NCBI GenBank assembly: GCA_035772405.1
Contig: JAYKKM010000505.1
Span: 310,001 to 374,000 of the forward strand
Direction of reading: 5' to 3'
Length of the DNA stretch: 64,000 nucleotides
DNA from: Chrysogorgia sp. JL179-B06
Lineage: Eukaryota; Cnidaria; Anthozoa; Scleralcyonacea; Chrysogorgiidae
In this document: one piece after another, positions 52,806-62,539 of the stretch
How the letters are laid out: every line of letters begins with the position of its first letter
Numbering within the stretch: position 1 is the stretch's first letter
Notes under the pieces: generated by a model
Told to the model about the DNA's origin: nothing
The model's database searches: none
What the model saw: the letters and a program-made list of their open reading frames with translations, nothing else
Program-made: the position numbers and the translations under genes

Positions 52806-53230
52806 AATCTCTCTGGAGTCACTGTTTTTGTCTAGGCATGGTGGTCAAAAATACTGGTTGCTTAGTTAATTCCCTTGGACGTTTTCTTTAATTTTTCTAC
52901 AGCCATTACATTGATTGATGAGATGTAAAAGTAGGAACTGAGTCATTTGCTATTTTTAACGTTAATAAGTAAACATGGCATGCAAAATAATACCATAAGT
53001 ATACCCGGTATATCGATATATTGCATCAGCCTAAGTTCACCACCTTTTCGCCTGTATCCTTGTAATATATACATATGTTATCAATATATATGACTCATGT
53101 CACAAAAGCGTGCGGAAGTCACAAGCGTAATATATTTTTGTCCTAAGTGGCCGCATAATTTAACATAAGCAGGCTTAAAAGCAGAGCCGATAAAAGCACC
53201 AAGGAAAAGTAACGAAATAAGATTGTAAGA

Positions 53231-53394
53231 ATGAGTCTCCGTTTGATGACACGCGCTCCACCAAAGAGAATGTTAGTTTTTTTCGAGGCGGGTAAAACTA
53301 TGGCAATTCTGTCCACAAATAGAATTAAGGATCAACATGTAGAAGGTGGAGTACGAGAATGGCGAATACGAGGCACTGATTATCAAACTTCATG
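53231..53394 (+). CDS. Candidate first exon inside the inverted-repeat structure
   Basis: ATG opens MSLRLMTRAPPKRMLVFFEA, GKTMAILSTNRIKDQHVEGG and VREWRIRGTDYQTSW, ending at G|GTAAGT (53395). The FFE-G-T-A-L-x-T-R-I-KD pattern resembles small N-terminal domains that precede BEN domains in cnidarian proteins as I recall them, but this is a weak match. No downstream exon was found before the Gypsy element. Confidence 0.35.
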
Positions 53395-53545
53395 GTAAGT
53401 ATGTTTACATCAAAGTGGTTTAATTCAATGTTGCAAGTTTGTTCCAAGGTCCTTCTTCTCCAAGCATTTTCTTAATTCGTACGGTTGAAATTCCGGTAGA
53501 CTTCAACGAAATAATTCTGTTCCTCGCGTATTCCGAAAGCTTAGG

Positions 53546-53666
53546 CCCAGGTGAAACGTCGAACATTTCATGAGTCGAACTCAATGCAAATGAACTTAAA
53601 CAAAAGAGTTTCCTAATTTACATTGAGTTCGACTCATGAAAAGTTCGACGTTTGACCCGGGCCTTA
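53546..53666. mobile_element. Short hairpin MITE
   Basis: GGCCCAGGTGAAACGTCGAAC and ATTTCATGAGTCGAACTCAA are inverted at the other end (TTGAGTTCGACTCATGAAAA, GTTCGACGTTTGACCCGGGCC). TTA flanks both ends. Related to the hairpin at 60892-61009. Confidence 0.8.
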
Positions 53667-53739
53667 CTTGTGGTTGTTGACGTTCGTTCCGAAGTGAGAC
53701 GAACACACTACGAACCTTGCGTCTCGTGGAACGCAGATT

Positions 53740-53888
53740 CAGTCAACCGCAAGACGCACGCATACGAACCGCTAGACGCACGCAGACGAACCGCAAGACG
53801 CACGCAGACGAACCGCAAGACGCACGCAGACGAACCGCAAGACGCACGCTGACGAACCGCAAGACGCACGCAAACGAACCGCAAAACG
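53740..53888. repeat. 22-bp minisatellite
   Basis: Seven units of CCGCAAGACGCACGCAGACGAA. The Arg/Thr-rich frames across it are artefacts. Confidence 0.93.
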
Positions 53889-54065
53889 ATCGCGTCTTGG
53901 GCTCGGTTTTTGTTAGGTTATTTCTGAGCAGTACTGTATGGTATTATTTTGCATGCCATGTTTACTTATTAACGTTAAAAATAGCAAATGACTCAGTTCC
54001 TACTTTTACATCTCATCAATCAATGTAATGGATGTAGAAAAATTCAAAAACAAGGACAATTATTT

Positions 54066-54262
54066 TGGCAATGTGAGTGTTGCAAGCTAGTTGAATATTG
54101 TGGCAGGAAATGCCAAAAGGCTCACTAGCCGCAACATAAAACACTTTGCAACTCCATCAAAGAACAAAAGACGAGCGAGAAGATGGACATGAACACTGAA
54201 CCTATGTAAGCCACCTCACACCAAAGCAACGCGAACAGATTGTAAGTTTAGTGGGACGGAGA
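54066..54262 (+). pseudogene. MYND-like zinc finger and pre-protease segment
   Basis: The frame beginning WQCECCKLVEYCGRKCQKAH (54066) is followed by TAG where MYND fingers have a conserved Trp, then PQHKTLCNSIKEQK. This gives C-x2-C, YC-x3-CQ-x2-H and H-x3-C in MYND order. After another stop LTPKQREQIVSLVGRRCT leads, through a 1-nt shift, into the protease. Cnidarian Gypsy elements with a MYND-type finger before the protease are familiar to me, but I cannot check a database here. Confidence 0.65.
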
Positions 54263-54609
54263 TGCACTATAACCCCGGCAAGCTCAATGGAAAAGTGGTG
54301 GAAGTCCTCTGGGACACTGAGGCACAAGTGTCAATAGTCTCAGCATCTTTTATAAGAGAACTATTTCCTGGTACAAAGCTAAGAGATGTTAGTGAACTTC
54401 TCGACTGTGACCTGAACTTGACTGCAGCTAATGGAAGTAAGATACCGTATGAGGGATGGATGGGGTTGAACCTCCAGATTGGTGAATCCAAGAAAATGAC
54501 GGCCGTTCCTTTTCTCGCAACAAACGAGCGCCTAGAACTTCCATTGGTTGGATTCAACGTAATAGAACATTTAGTCAAATCAGTGGTGAACTACAAAGCG
54601 CAGACATGA
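54262..54609 (+). pseudogene. Gypsy aspartic protease
   Basis: VVEVLWDTEAQVSIVSASFI contains the active-site Asp, but the usual DTG/S-A/Q motif reads DTEA: the Gly next to the catalytic Asp-Thr is Glu, which should disrupt the active-site turn. LELPLVGFNVIEHLVKS is the conserved C-terminal flap and helix. Likely non-functional. Confidence 0.82.
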
Positions 54610-54745
54610 CAACTGGTTTCAACCAAAACCCGGTAGAAGCAATCACCTTCGTAAATCTTGTAAGCAGCCTGAATAATGATCAATTATCAGTTGGGCAAAA
54701 ACGACAAAGCACGACCTAGTAATACCAAGAAGACAAAACAAGAAA

Positions 54746-55315
54746 GTGCCTTGTAGAGTTAACACTGGCCCGCTTAATCAAACCACGCCTGTATTGTTTG
54801 AAGCAGACGAGACCAGTCCGTGGCCATGTGGTTTAAAAGTGTTCGATTCACTTTTATCTGTAAAGGCGGGAAAGTCCGGCAAAATAGAAATTGAAGTGGA
54901 AAACACCACAAAACACGACATCGAATTGAGTGGAAGGACAACACTCGGCCGTTTACAATTTGTCCAATCTGTCACGCCCGTAGAAGTGAAACTGAGAAGC
55001 AACGAGGCGAATGTTCAATCAGTCTGTGAAACGAATGTGACGAACAGTTTAACCAACGAAAAGCAACCGACAAGCAGAGTGACCCAAGACGAAAATGAGC
55101 TACCCGACCATCTCAAAGATATTGACTTAAGTCAGAATGCAGAACAAAGAACCATGGCATCTAAACTTCTTAAAGAAGAGGAAGAGGCCTTTGCAAGGAC
55201 TGATGAGGACATTGGTTGCATTTCCGATCTGCAGATGGACATTAACCTTATAGTGACACAACACCAGTACAAAAGAACTATGTTGCAGTTCCACGCCCTC
55301 TGTACCCCGAAGTAA
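54746..55315 (+). pseudogene. Gypsy protease-RT linker
   Basis: 189 codons. TTPVLFEADETSPWPCGLKV and IEIEVENTTKHDIELSGRTT are typical of the region linking protease and RT in this group. Later acidic sequence LPDHLKDIDLSQNAEQRTMA and LLKEEEEAFARTDEDIGC precedes the RT. The frame ends at a TAA 40 nt before the RT frame. Confidence 0.78.
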
Positions 55316-55354
55316 AGGCCTACATACAGGTACAAACTGTATATAGAAGACCTT

Positions 55355-56008
55355 TTGAATCGTAATTTCATTCGAAAATCGAAATCTTCCTACAGTTCCC
55401 CAGTGGTATGCGTACGGAAAAAGGATCAAAGCCTTCGCTTATGCGTGGATTATCGGGAACTAAATAGCAGAACCCAAGCCGACTGTCACCCAATCCCTAG
55501 GATCCAGGAGACGTTGGACAACCTTGGTGGAACCGCTTTTATAACACCATGGGGCCTCTATGAATGGATTGCGATCCCTTTTGGGCTGTTCAACGCCCCA
55601 GCTTCATTCCAACGTTTCATGGAATCCTGTCTAGGAGACTTACTGGACGAGGTTTGCATACCTGCATACCTGGACGACATCATTGTATTTAGCCCAACTT
55701 TTGAAGATCACATTACTCACCTCCGAAAGGTCCTTCGTCGCCTTGAAGAACATGGGGTAAAGCTAAAGCCTAGGAAATGTACATTGTTCAGACTAGAAGT
55801 GTTGTTCCTAGGAAGAATTGTGTCGGGAGAAGGCTATAAACCTGACCCATCATCCATCGCTCCTGTTCTCCGTTTGAAAGAATCGTCACCTAAAACGGTA
55901 AACGACGTGCGAAAACTTATGGGGTTTTTGAACTACTATATAGACGGTATATATCAAAGACTTTTCAAGAATCGCGCAACCGATTTACGATCTGGTCAAA
56001 TCAGATGA
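55355..56008 (+). pseudogene. Gypsy reverse transcriptase lacking motif A
   Basis: [20 protein letters not shown] then [20 protein letters not shown] are finger motifs. [20 protein letters not shown] shows an in-frame deletion of about 30 residues that should hold the motif A Asp and its surroundings. Motif B ([16 protein letters not shown]) and motif C ([15 protein letters not shown]) are intact. The deletion alone inactivates the enzyme. Confidence 0.88.
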
Positions 56009-56122
56009 GAAGAGATCGATCGCACCAGCTACAACTGGAACGGCAAACAAGATGGGCAACTACCATCATATCACGCCATCCTGTTAAATGGACCCTATAT
56101 AACTCATCAGGCAGCCCTACCT

Positions 56123-56669
56123 GTGATGGCAGATCCAGCCAAGCCATACGTGCTTCACACTGACGCTTCGAAAGATGGTTTAGGTGCAGTATTATACCAA
56201 CAACAGCAAGGAAATATTCGTGTGATAGCCTACGGTTCGCGCACCTTAACTCAAGCGGAAAAGAACTACCACCTTCATGCTGGGAAATTGGAGTTTCTCG
56301 TGCTAAAGTGGGCTATCTGTGAGCACGCACCAAGTTTCGAAGTGTACACGGATAATAATCCGATTATACGTCCTATCTTCCGCTAAACTGAACGCAACCG
56401 GCCTTCGTTGGGTGGGAGACTTGGCAGACTTCAACTTCACCATCAGGTACAGACCGGGCAAAGCCAATGCCGATGCGGACACCCTATCTAGGATATCTAT
56501 GAACATGGAAGGATACATGAAATCATGTAGCGTTGAGACCAGTCAGGACGAGCTGCAGACAATTGTACAAACTGTACAGCTACAAGAACAAGGAAGGGTC
56601 AACTGGGTTTCGTCCCTATCCGACAACGCTAGAATACTCAATCCCAATGCTACGCTCAAAAAGCTATAA
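56123..56669 (+). pseudogene. Gypsy RNase H
   Basis: ADPAKPYVLHTDASKDGLGA opens the RNase H-like domain; VIAYGSRTLTQAEKNYHLHA and FEVYTDNNP follow. A frame change near 56360 leads to LNATGLRWVGDLADFNFTIR and GKANADADTLSR, the domain end. Several Asp/Glu catalytic positions remain. Confidence 0.85.
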
Positions 56670-56693
56670 GCAGATGATGTCCGCCAGGCACAG

Positions 56694-57346
56694 ATGCAAG
56701 AGCAAACTATCGGGAAGGTGTATTCGTTCGTGAATACCGGAAAGCGACCAACAACGAGTGAGAGAGTGCAGGGATCGGCTGATACACGACTGCTCCTCAC
56801 TGAATGGAAAAAAATAACGATAGATACGGCGGGAGTCTTAAGAAGCAGGAGTGGTGAACGAGATCAGATCGTCCTTCCAAAGAAATACCACACCATGGTA
56901 ATGAAGAGCCTACACGATGACATGGATCATCTTGCTTCGGATCGAGTATTACACCTCGCAAGGGAACGCTTTTACTGGCCACGAATGCAACGTGACGTAG
57001 AATATACTACGTCAAGACCTGTTGCCGCTGTGTCAAGCAGAAACCACCACGGTTGAAAACAAGGGCTCCTCTCAAGCCAATCGTGACATACTCACCATTT
57101 GAACTGGTGTCCCTCGACTTCGTTCATCTCGAGAAATCTAGTGGTGGGTTCGAGTATATTCTGGTAGAGGTCGACCACTTCACTCGCTATGCACAGGCCT
57201 ACCCAACCCGGAACAAAGCCGCCAAAACCGTAGCTGAGAAATTATATAATGATTTCATACCTCGTTTTGGATTTCCCGCACGGATTCACCATGTCCAGGG
57301 AGGTGAATTCGAAAATCAGCTCCTTTCTGGATTGGAAAAACTGTGA
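56694..57346 (+). pseudogene. Gypsy integrase, zinc finger and core
   Basis: HDDMDHLASDRVLHLARERF YWPRMQRDV is the HH part of the HHCC finger; the CC part is scrambled by a frameshift. The core has LVSLDFVHLEKS (first Asp), then HHVQGGEFENQLL, where the second catalytic Asp expected after HH-x is Val. The frame stops before the Glu region, which resumes at 57398. Confidence 0.82.
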
Positions 57347-57397
57347 AACGTTAAACATTCCCGTACCACGCCCTACCACCCGCAGAGAAACTGACAG

Positions 57398-58051
57398 GTG
57401 GAGCGCTTTAATCGCACTTTGTTAGATATGTTGCGAACACTAGCTGACAACGAGAAGAGTCGTTGGAAAGACCACGTTAACAAAGACGTACACGCTTATA
57501 ATTATACACGTAACGACTCCACGGGCTACTCGCCGTTTTTCCTACTGTTTGGACGAAACCCACGACTCCCAATCGACTTGATCTTCGATAATAACCTATT
57601 AGAATCGAACAAGAGTTACCCACAGTACGTTGAACAATGGCGAGATGCGATGCACCAAGCATACCGATTGGCGTCTGAGAAATCCCAGCAACGTGGTAGC
57701 AAAGCCAAGCAACACTACGACCGTTTTGTACGGAGTTCCGTCTTACAACCTGGAGACAGAGTACTAGTAAGGAATTTGAAGGAACGCGGTGGTCCGGGGA
57801 AACTTAGATCGTTCTGGGAGAACGATGTCTATGTAGTGGTAAAACGCAAAGGCCAAGATATCCCTGTTTACGAAGTAAAGCCAGAAACCGGAGAACGAGG
57901 TAAAAGCTGGACGGATGACGAGAATTATTTGATGCTGTCATGCATGACCTACATTGTACCTCCGCTGATACCGGATCCGGGCCCAGTGGTCCGCCCTTTG
58001 TACCAGAACCAGAAGACGACGAGCAGAACGAAGAGCAAGAGAGGCCATTAG
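57398..58051 (+). pseudogene. Gypsy integrase C-terminal part
   Basis: VERFNRTLLDMLRTLADNEK (the Glu helix, read from the in-frame codons at 57399), then SRWKDHVNKDVHAYNYTRND, FFLLFGRNPRLPIDL and the GPY/F-like tail QPGDRVLVRNLKERGGPGKL. A stop lies just upstream at the conserved Gly-x-Gly (TGA at about 57390). Confidence 0.85.
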
Positions 58052-58588
58052 AGACAGAGGAACCACTACCCTGCGCCAATAACGATGATCACGAGATCGA
58101 TGAACAAGAAATATCCGAATCGACCGCAGAAACAGAGCCAGAAGCAATTCCCAACCTGTAGAAGAACAAAGACCAAGGCGATACCGACAACCACCAGACA
58201 GACTGATGTATGCAGCTCCCGGTAAGATAGAAGCAGCCAATTTGTTCAACATAACCACAAGCACCCAACCAACCATGTACTGGTTCCCACCATGTTTCCC
58301 TTACCATCCATTTGGACAGCAACAAACTTTGGGATTACAGCCTCTGCTTAATCCACTATATGTAAATTTTAATCCTTACTGTTATTTTTAAGAAAAGAGA
58401 CATAGTTAGTTTGTTAAAAAAAAGAGAAAACTCACTTTAAGGTTTATACAACACGAGATGTAAACATATAATAGCATCACGAAAGGACTTATTGAATGTG
58501 ACATTCGAGCAGAGTATAACAGAACTCATTGTATACAAGTTCGTGTAACAAGTGTCGTGCATGACGACACTTTTTCAGAGGGGGGAAA

Positions 58589-58757
58589 TGTAAGAATAGC
58601 TAGACGATGACGTATAGAAATAAGTTAATCTTTAACTGAAGTTTTGGTAGAAGTCAGTTATGTGAAGAGAGAAGGCGACTTAAAAACGTTGAGCGCTTAA
58701 ATAAATTAAAAACCTTTAGAGTGGAATTGTGTGGATTTATTCGGTTCGGAAGTTACA
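58589..58757 (+). repeat. 3' LTR of the Gypsy element (169 bp)
   Basis: Starts TGTAAGAATAGCTAG directly after the purine tract and ends GGAAGTTACA, giving TGTAA...TTACA inverted termini. An AATAAA-like ATAAATT lies at 58699. Confidence 0.8.
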
Positions 58758-60060
58758 ACCTGTTGACTGCACAGGTAACACTTGTACCGACTACATCCTA
58801 TCGATCGAAGCTTGTCAAAATGTTGTCTTTCCGTTGTGTGTCTACTACAATGACCCTGGTCAGCTGATGAAATGGTTAATTAGTGCTACGAATTAATAAC
58901 GCACTAGCTCTCAATACGGAATGAAAACATTATGACATTTAATAAATGGTGTTCTCTCGTTGATTACATTTACATATAAATTAGATTTGTGAGTCTTAAA
59001 TTTGTTAGTTTGAAATTAATTTAAAGTGCTAAAAGTTAATGATTCTACTTGTCCGTGTTAAATCGAACACGTCTAAAATATAACTTCTGCCGACTGAAAC
59101 TCGTAAAGTTGTTTTTTTGGGTGGGGGTGACGCACCCAACCCCACCCACCCCTCGTAGCTCAGGGCCTGATCATAGCTTTATTAGTGATATATGTAGTAG
59201 TGGTGATTCTATACACAAGTTCCGTTCTCATTGAGCTCTCATTAGGACACCTGCGTTATCGTTTGACAGTGGTGCCTCACAGCCAAAATTCCCTTCCCTT
59301 ATTTATACTTTTATCTAATGGTAAAATAACAACAGTAAAATAACAACAGTAAAACACCCTCTAGTGACTGGTGTTATTCCTTTTATTGTAAAGTTTGTGG
59401 AATAAAAAAGTTCGACCAGTTGGCTCAGAAGATCATCAAAGCATAAAATATTTTATTACTATACTGAGTAGCTAACATTTTACAGTTAACTAAGTATTAC
59501 ATTATATTTAAAGACAATAAGACAATAATAATTCTTAGTCCTTAGAGTAATACCTTAAATTCTTATACACAGATGAGACACAACAGACGTGTGACTTTAC
59601 AAATGTTTTAGCTCGAATTAACCTGGAAGAGTCGAAGGTATGTCAAAGGCACCGCAGGCTGCCACCATACTAGACCCATGTCTGACCACGAAGCACATGC
59701 TAAGATCTAAGTGTTGATTTTACTGAGGGAGGAAAACCGGAGACCACAGAGGAAAACCATCGAAGCACGGGAGAGAATAATAATAATAATAACTCTATTC
59801 ACACGAGTTCTAAGCTCGCGAATAAACACGAAGATGCAGGGAGGCAATGCTATGATTTATTTTAATTTACATTCAGATAGTTTGGCCCATATTTTTGGGC
59901 TAAATTTAAACCAGAATTAATATCCTTGAAATCTATTCAGAGTTTTAGAATGAAAATTAGAAAATTAGATTTGGCAGAACTTGTCGATAACGACTTATGT
60001 AAGGACTGTGGTATATACAATAACTAGTAACTTCTACGATTTTATTGTATAATTACTTAA
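58758..60060. other. No gene seen
   Basis: AT-rich non-coding sequence with a short direct repeat GTAAAATAACAACA (59320-59350). Confidence 0.5.
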
Positions 60061-60535
60061 AATGCCCTAACCTCAACATTTTTTAATTGTCTTATTTGGA
60101 AGAACTTTTAAAATGATAAAGTAACTTCTTTTGAAGATTTTCACTTGTTCGCTTTCTTTTTGAGATATATCAGTTTGTTTGATATGCAAATATCTGGAAT
60201 TTCGTCAACATGCATAATGAGTTATCAGAGAATGTTATATTATCTTTGCGTTCATGAAATAAAAACACTAAAGTATGAATAACACGTGTGTGCGTTTCTT
60301 CCACAACACCAAACTTCTTGATTTTAAAGGATTTCGTTCGAGAATGAAAGAGCTATACACATTTCTCCAATAAGTCATTATGCATCTGTGACGAAATTCC
60401 AGACATTTGCATATCAAACAAACTGATATATCTCAAAAAGAAAGCAAAGAAACAAAAATCTTCAAAAGAAGTTACTTTATCATTTTAAAAGTTCTTCCAA
60501 ACAAGACAATAAAACATTTTGAGGTTAGGGGCACT
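60061..60535. mobile_element. TTAA-flanked hairpin MITE (475 bp)
   Basis: Arms of about 170 bp (left AATGCCCTAACCTCAACATT; right TTTGAGGTTAGGGGCACT inverted), each flanked by TTAA (60057-60060, 60536-60539). piggyBac-like insertion signature; no transposase. The arms share GATATGCAAATATCTGGAAT and its complement deep inside. Confidence 0.85.
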
Positions 60536-60704
60536 TTAACATACCAATATACATATATTTATATCTAAATTTTATTCTATATTATTATTATATAATGTAT
60601 TAGTGTCCCCGATTAGTGAAGAATAAAGTTATTGTTTTATTTTTACTTAATCTCCCTTTTTACTAGTTATATTAAGGCGAAGCAATCTTGCATTCTTTTT
60701 GCAG

Positions 60705-60826
60705 CTGCTGTTTCACTGGCAAATTGGTCATCAAGAGAAAACAACATGGCGATCAAAGATTCGTGCACCAAGTTGTATGAAATATCTTGTCTTATCTGTA
60801 CCATCATGGAATCATTTTCTGAAGAG
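60705..60826 (+). CDS. Coiled-coil gene, upstream internal exon
   Basis: The acceptor CATTCTTTTTGCAG and donor GAGAG|GTACCA bound 122 nt: two bases completing a codon, then 40 codons beginning AVSLANWSSRENNMAIKDSC and ending MESFSEE in phase 0. The next exon (62135) starts in phase 0. The pattern ..L.xWxxxENxxAIxDxxxKLxE.. recalls BAR-like/Pil1-type helical membrane-binding domains, but identification is weak. The 5' part of the gene was not found. Confidence 0.5.
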
Positions 60827-60891
60827 GTACCATAACTAATTGTTAATTACAGTATATAACAAAGTTCGGATTTCTATTTTTAATGCCCGGT

Positions 60892-61009
60892 TCAGACGCT
60901 GAACATTTCATGAGCAGAACCAAATGTAAAATGAACTTGAACAAATGGTTTTGCTAATTTACATTTGGTACGGCTCGTGAGAGAAGTTTCGCGTCTGAAC
61001 TCGGCCTAA
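60892..61009. mobile_element. Short hairpin MITE
   Basis: GCCCGGTTCAGACGC and CAAATGTAAA pair with TTTACATTTG and GCGTCTGAACTCGGCC. Same general type as 53546-53666. It lies in the intron of the coiled-coil gene. Confidence 0.75.
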
Positions 61010-61162
61010 AGCTGGATTTAGATTAAGAGAATATAGTCGCGCGAACGACTTTTCCCTTTTGTTTTAAGAGCGCTCGTGTGCAACCAAGTAGAAAACCATT
61101 CAATTTGTACAATAGAAAAGTCGTCCGCGCGACTATATTCGCTTAATCGAAATCCACCTTAA
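61010..61162. mobile_element. Second hairpin MITE, adjacent
   Basis: GAGAATATAGTCGCGCGAAC GACTTTT and its inverted partner AAAAGTCGTCCGCGCGACTA at the other end; outer ends GCTGGATTTAGATTAAG and CTTAATCGAAATCCACC also pair. A different family from the neighbouring hairpin. Confidence 0.75.
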
Positions 61163-62134
61163 TTGTCAATGCAGTATCACAAATTGTGGATTTGCGGGAA
61201 ACTGACCGCCATGGGCCACCGCCCTTTATTGGGGGGGTTGTCCAGTTGAACTGACTTACATATTCCATGTACAGGTATATAAAATTGACAGAATCTTATT
61301 TTACACGCTTTCAGACGTCACATCTAGAAATATTGATTTATATAGGTTCTATTTAACAATTAGTCACTGAAGTCGAAGTGATTATTGGTGAATATTAAAT
61401 ATAACGATAATCACCGAGAGGTGTACTATAAATATAACGATAATTACCGAGACTAAGGTGAGTAATTGTTTTAGTATAATTTCAGTCCTGAACTGAATAT
61501 CCAATTGAGAAATTTTAAACAGACAGTTTGAACTCTGTTAGATATAATTAGTAAATCCAATGCTCGATGTTTTCTTCACGCTTGACAACTTTCAAAAATA
61601 CACTAACGATCAAAACGGGCGTAAAAATACAAATAATTATACGATAAACAACTTCCTTGCCCTTAGGCAGTTCTATCTTGAGAGAAATCTGATGTGTACA
61701 GTGCCTTAATTTATGCTAAGTTTGTGAGCCCTTTCGACGATTTATTAGTTATAATAATAGTATATAGTCGCCGTTTTGAAAAAAAAATTCGTCATGTTTT
61801 AGAAACCATACATCGAAATGACGATTCCGAGAGGGGACAGGAACGAATAAACTCAGTGTGGTCACAAAAAACACTTTTTCAAGTATGATTTCTAGTGATG
61901 TCAGTCAATCAGAACTCGTTTAAGCTCCGGAATTATACTAACTTTTATCAACTAAACCTCAAATTTGATGTGAGATGAAAAAGCGGGAGATACTCTGCAT
62001 TGACAGCGTCTAACGATACAAGATGAGATGAATGGTTATTATTGTCTGTATATTTAGCTAAGTTCACTGTGGTGAAAGTACAACAGCATATATGGAACCT
62101 AATTATCATAATTTAAGTATTTTTTTCTTCGCAG
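61163..62134. other. Intron-like sequence, no feature recognised
   Basis: AT-rich, lying between the two coiled-coil exons. Confidence 0.4.
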
Positions 62135-62269
62135 TACTTTAAAATGGGAAACTCATTAAAAGAGTTGCTTCATCAGGAAATGGAATTAAATGCTATAAAT
62201 AAAAAGGTTTGCCAGTCTGAAGAAAAAGTTTGCCAGTCTGAAGAAAAAGTTACCAAATTTAAAAAGCAG
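62135..62269 (+). CDS. Coiled-coil gene, downstream internal exon
   Basis: The acceptor TTTTTTTCTTCGCAG and donor AAGCAG|GTCAGC bound 45 codons, YFKMGNSLKELLHQEMELNA INKK then VCQSEEK twice and VTKFKKQ. Phase 0 at both ends and continuous with the exon at 60705-60826. The repeated VCQSEEK comes from an exact 21-bp tandem duplication. Highly charged, helical, coiled-coil-like. The following exon was not identified. Confidence 0.5.
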
Positions 62270-62539
62270 GTCAGCTAACCAAAAATTCATGTATTTGTAT
62301 TCTAATCTGGTATTTGTGTTGTGTAAAATTGTAGCATGTTTTTTATTTTTATTTTTTGTAAAATAAAGCCTGCGCTAAATAATAACTTTCATGCGTTGAA
62401 AGTACTTTTTAAATTCTAACATTTGGTTTATTTAGTATTTGATAGGCGGTTATACTATTGTGGTCAAAGGGGATTTTTAATTTCAATTTTTTTTCATGAA
62501 AGAAATAGTCAACAAAGCTTTGTAATATAAGAATAAACA

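Larger units (their letters stand above)
52889..54046. mobile_element. ~1.15-kb structure with ~104-bp inverted arms
   Basis: 52889-52991 (TTTTTCTACAGCCATTACAT onward, including AACGTTAATAAGTAAACATG) is inverted at 53943-54046 with about two mismatches. The interior contains a candidate exon (53231-53394), a hairpin MITE (53546-53666) and a 22-bp minisatellite (53740-53888). The right arm abuts the Gypsy element, so an alternative is a duplication made when that element inserted. Confidence 0.75.
54047..58757 (+). mobile_element. Ty3/Gypsy LTR retrotransposon, 5'-truncated
   Basis: Order on the + strand: MYND-like Cys/His segment, protease, linker, reverse transcriptase, RNase H, integrase, C-terminal tail, polypurine tract (AGAGGGGGGAAA, 58578-58588), 3' LTR. 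No 5' LTR was found; the element starts abruptly next to the inverted arm at 54046. Frameshifts, stops and an RT deletion show that it is inactive. Confidence 0.9.

Noticed and set aside
53221..53240. TGTAAGAATGAG as 5' LTR start of the Gypsy element
   Set aside because: Matches the 3' LTR start (TGTAAGAAT) for only nine bases and then diverges; it overlaps the candidate exon ATG.
53652..53890. Arg/Thr-rich proteins
   Set aside because: Translation of a 22-bp minisatellite whose frame cycles every unit.
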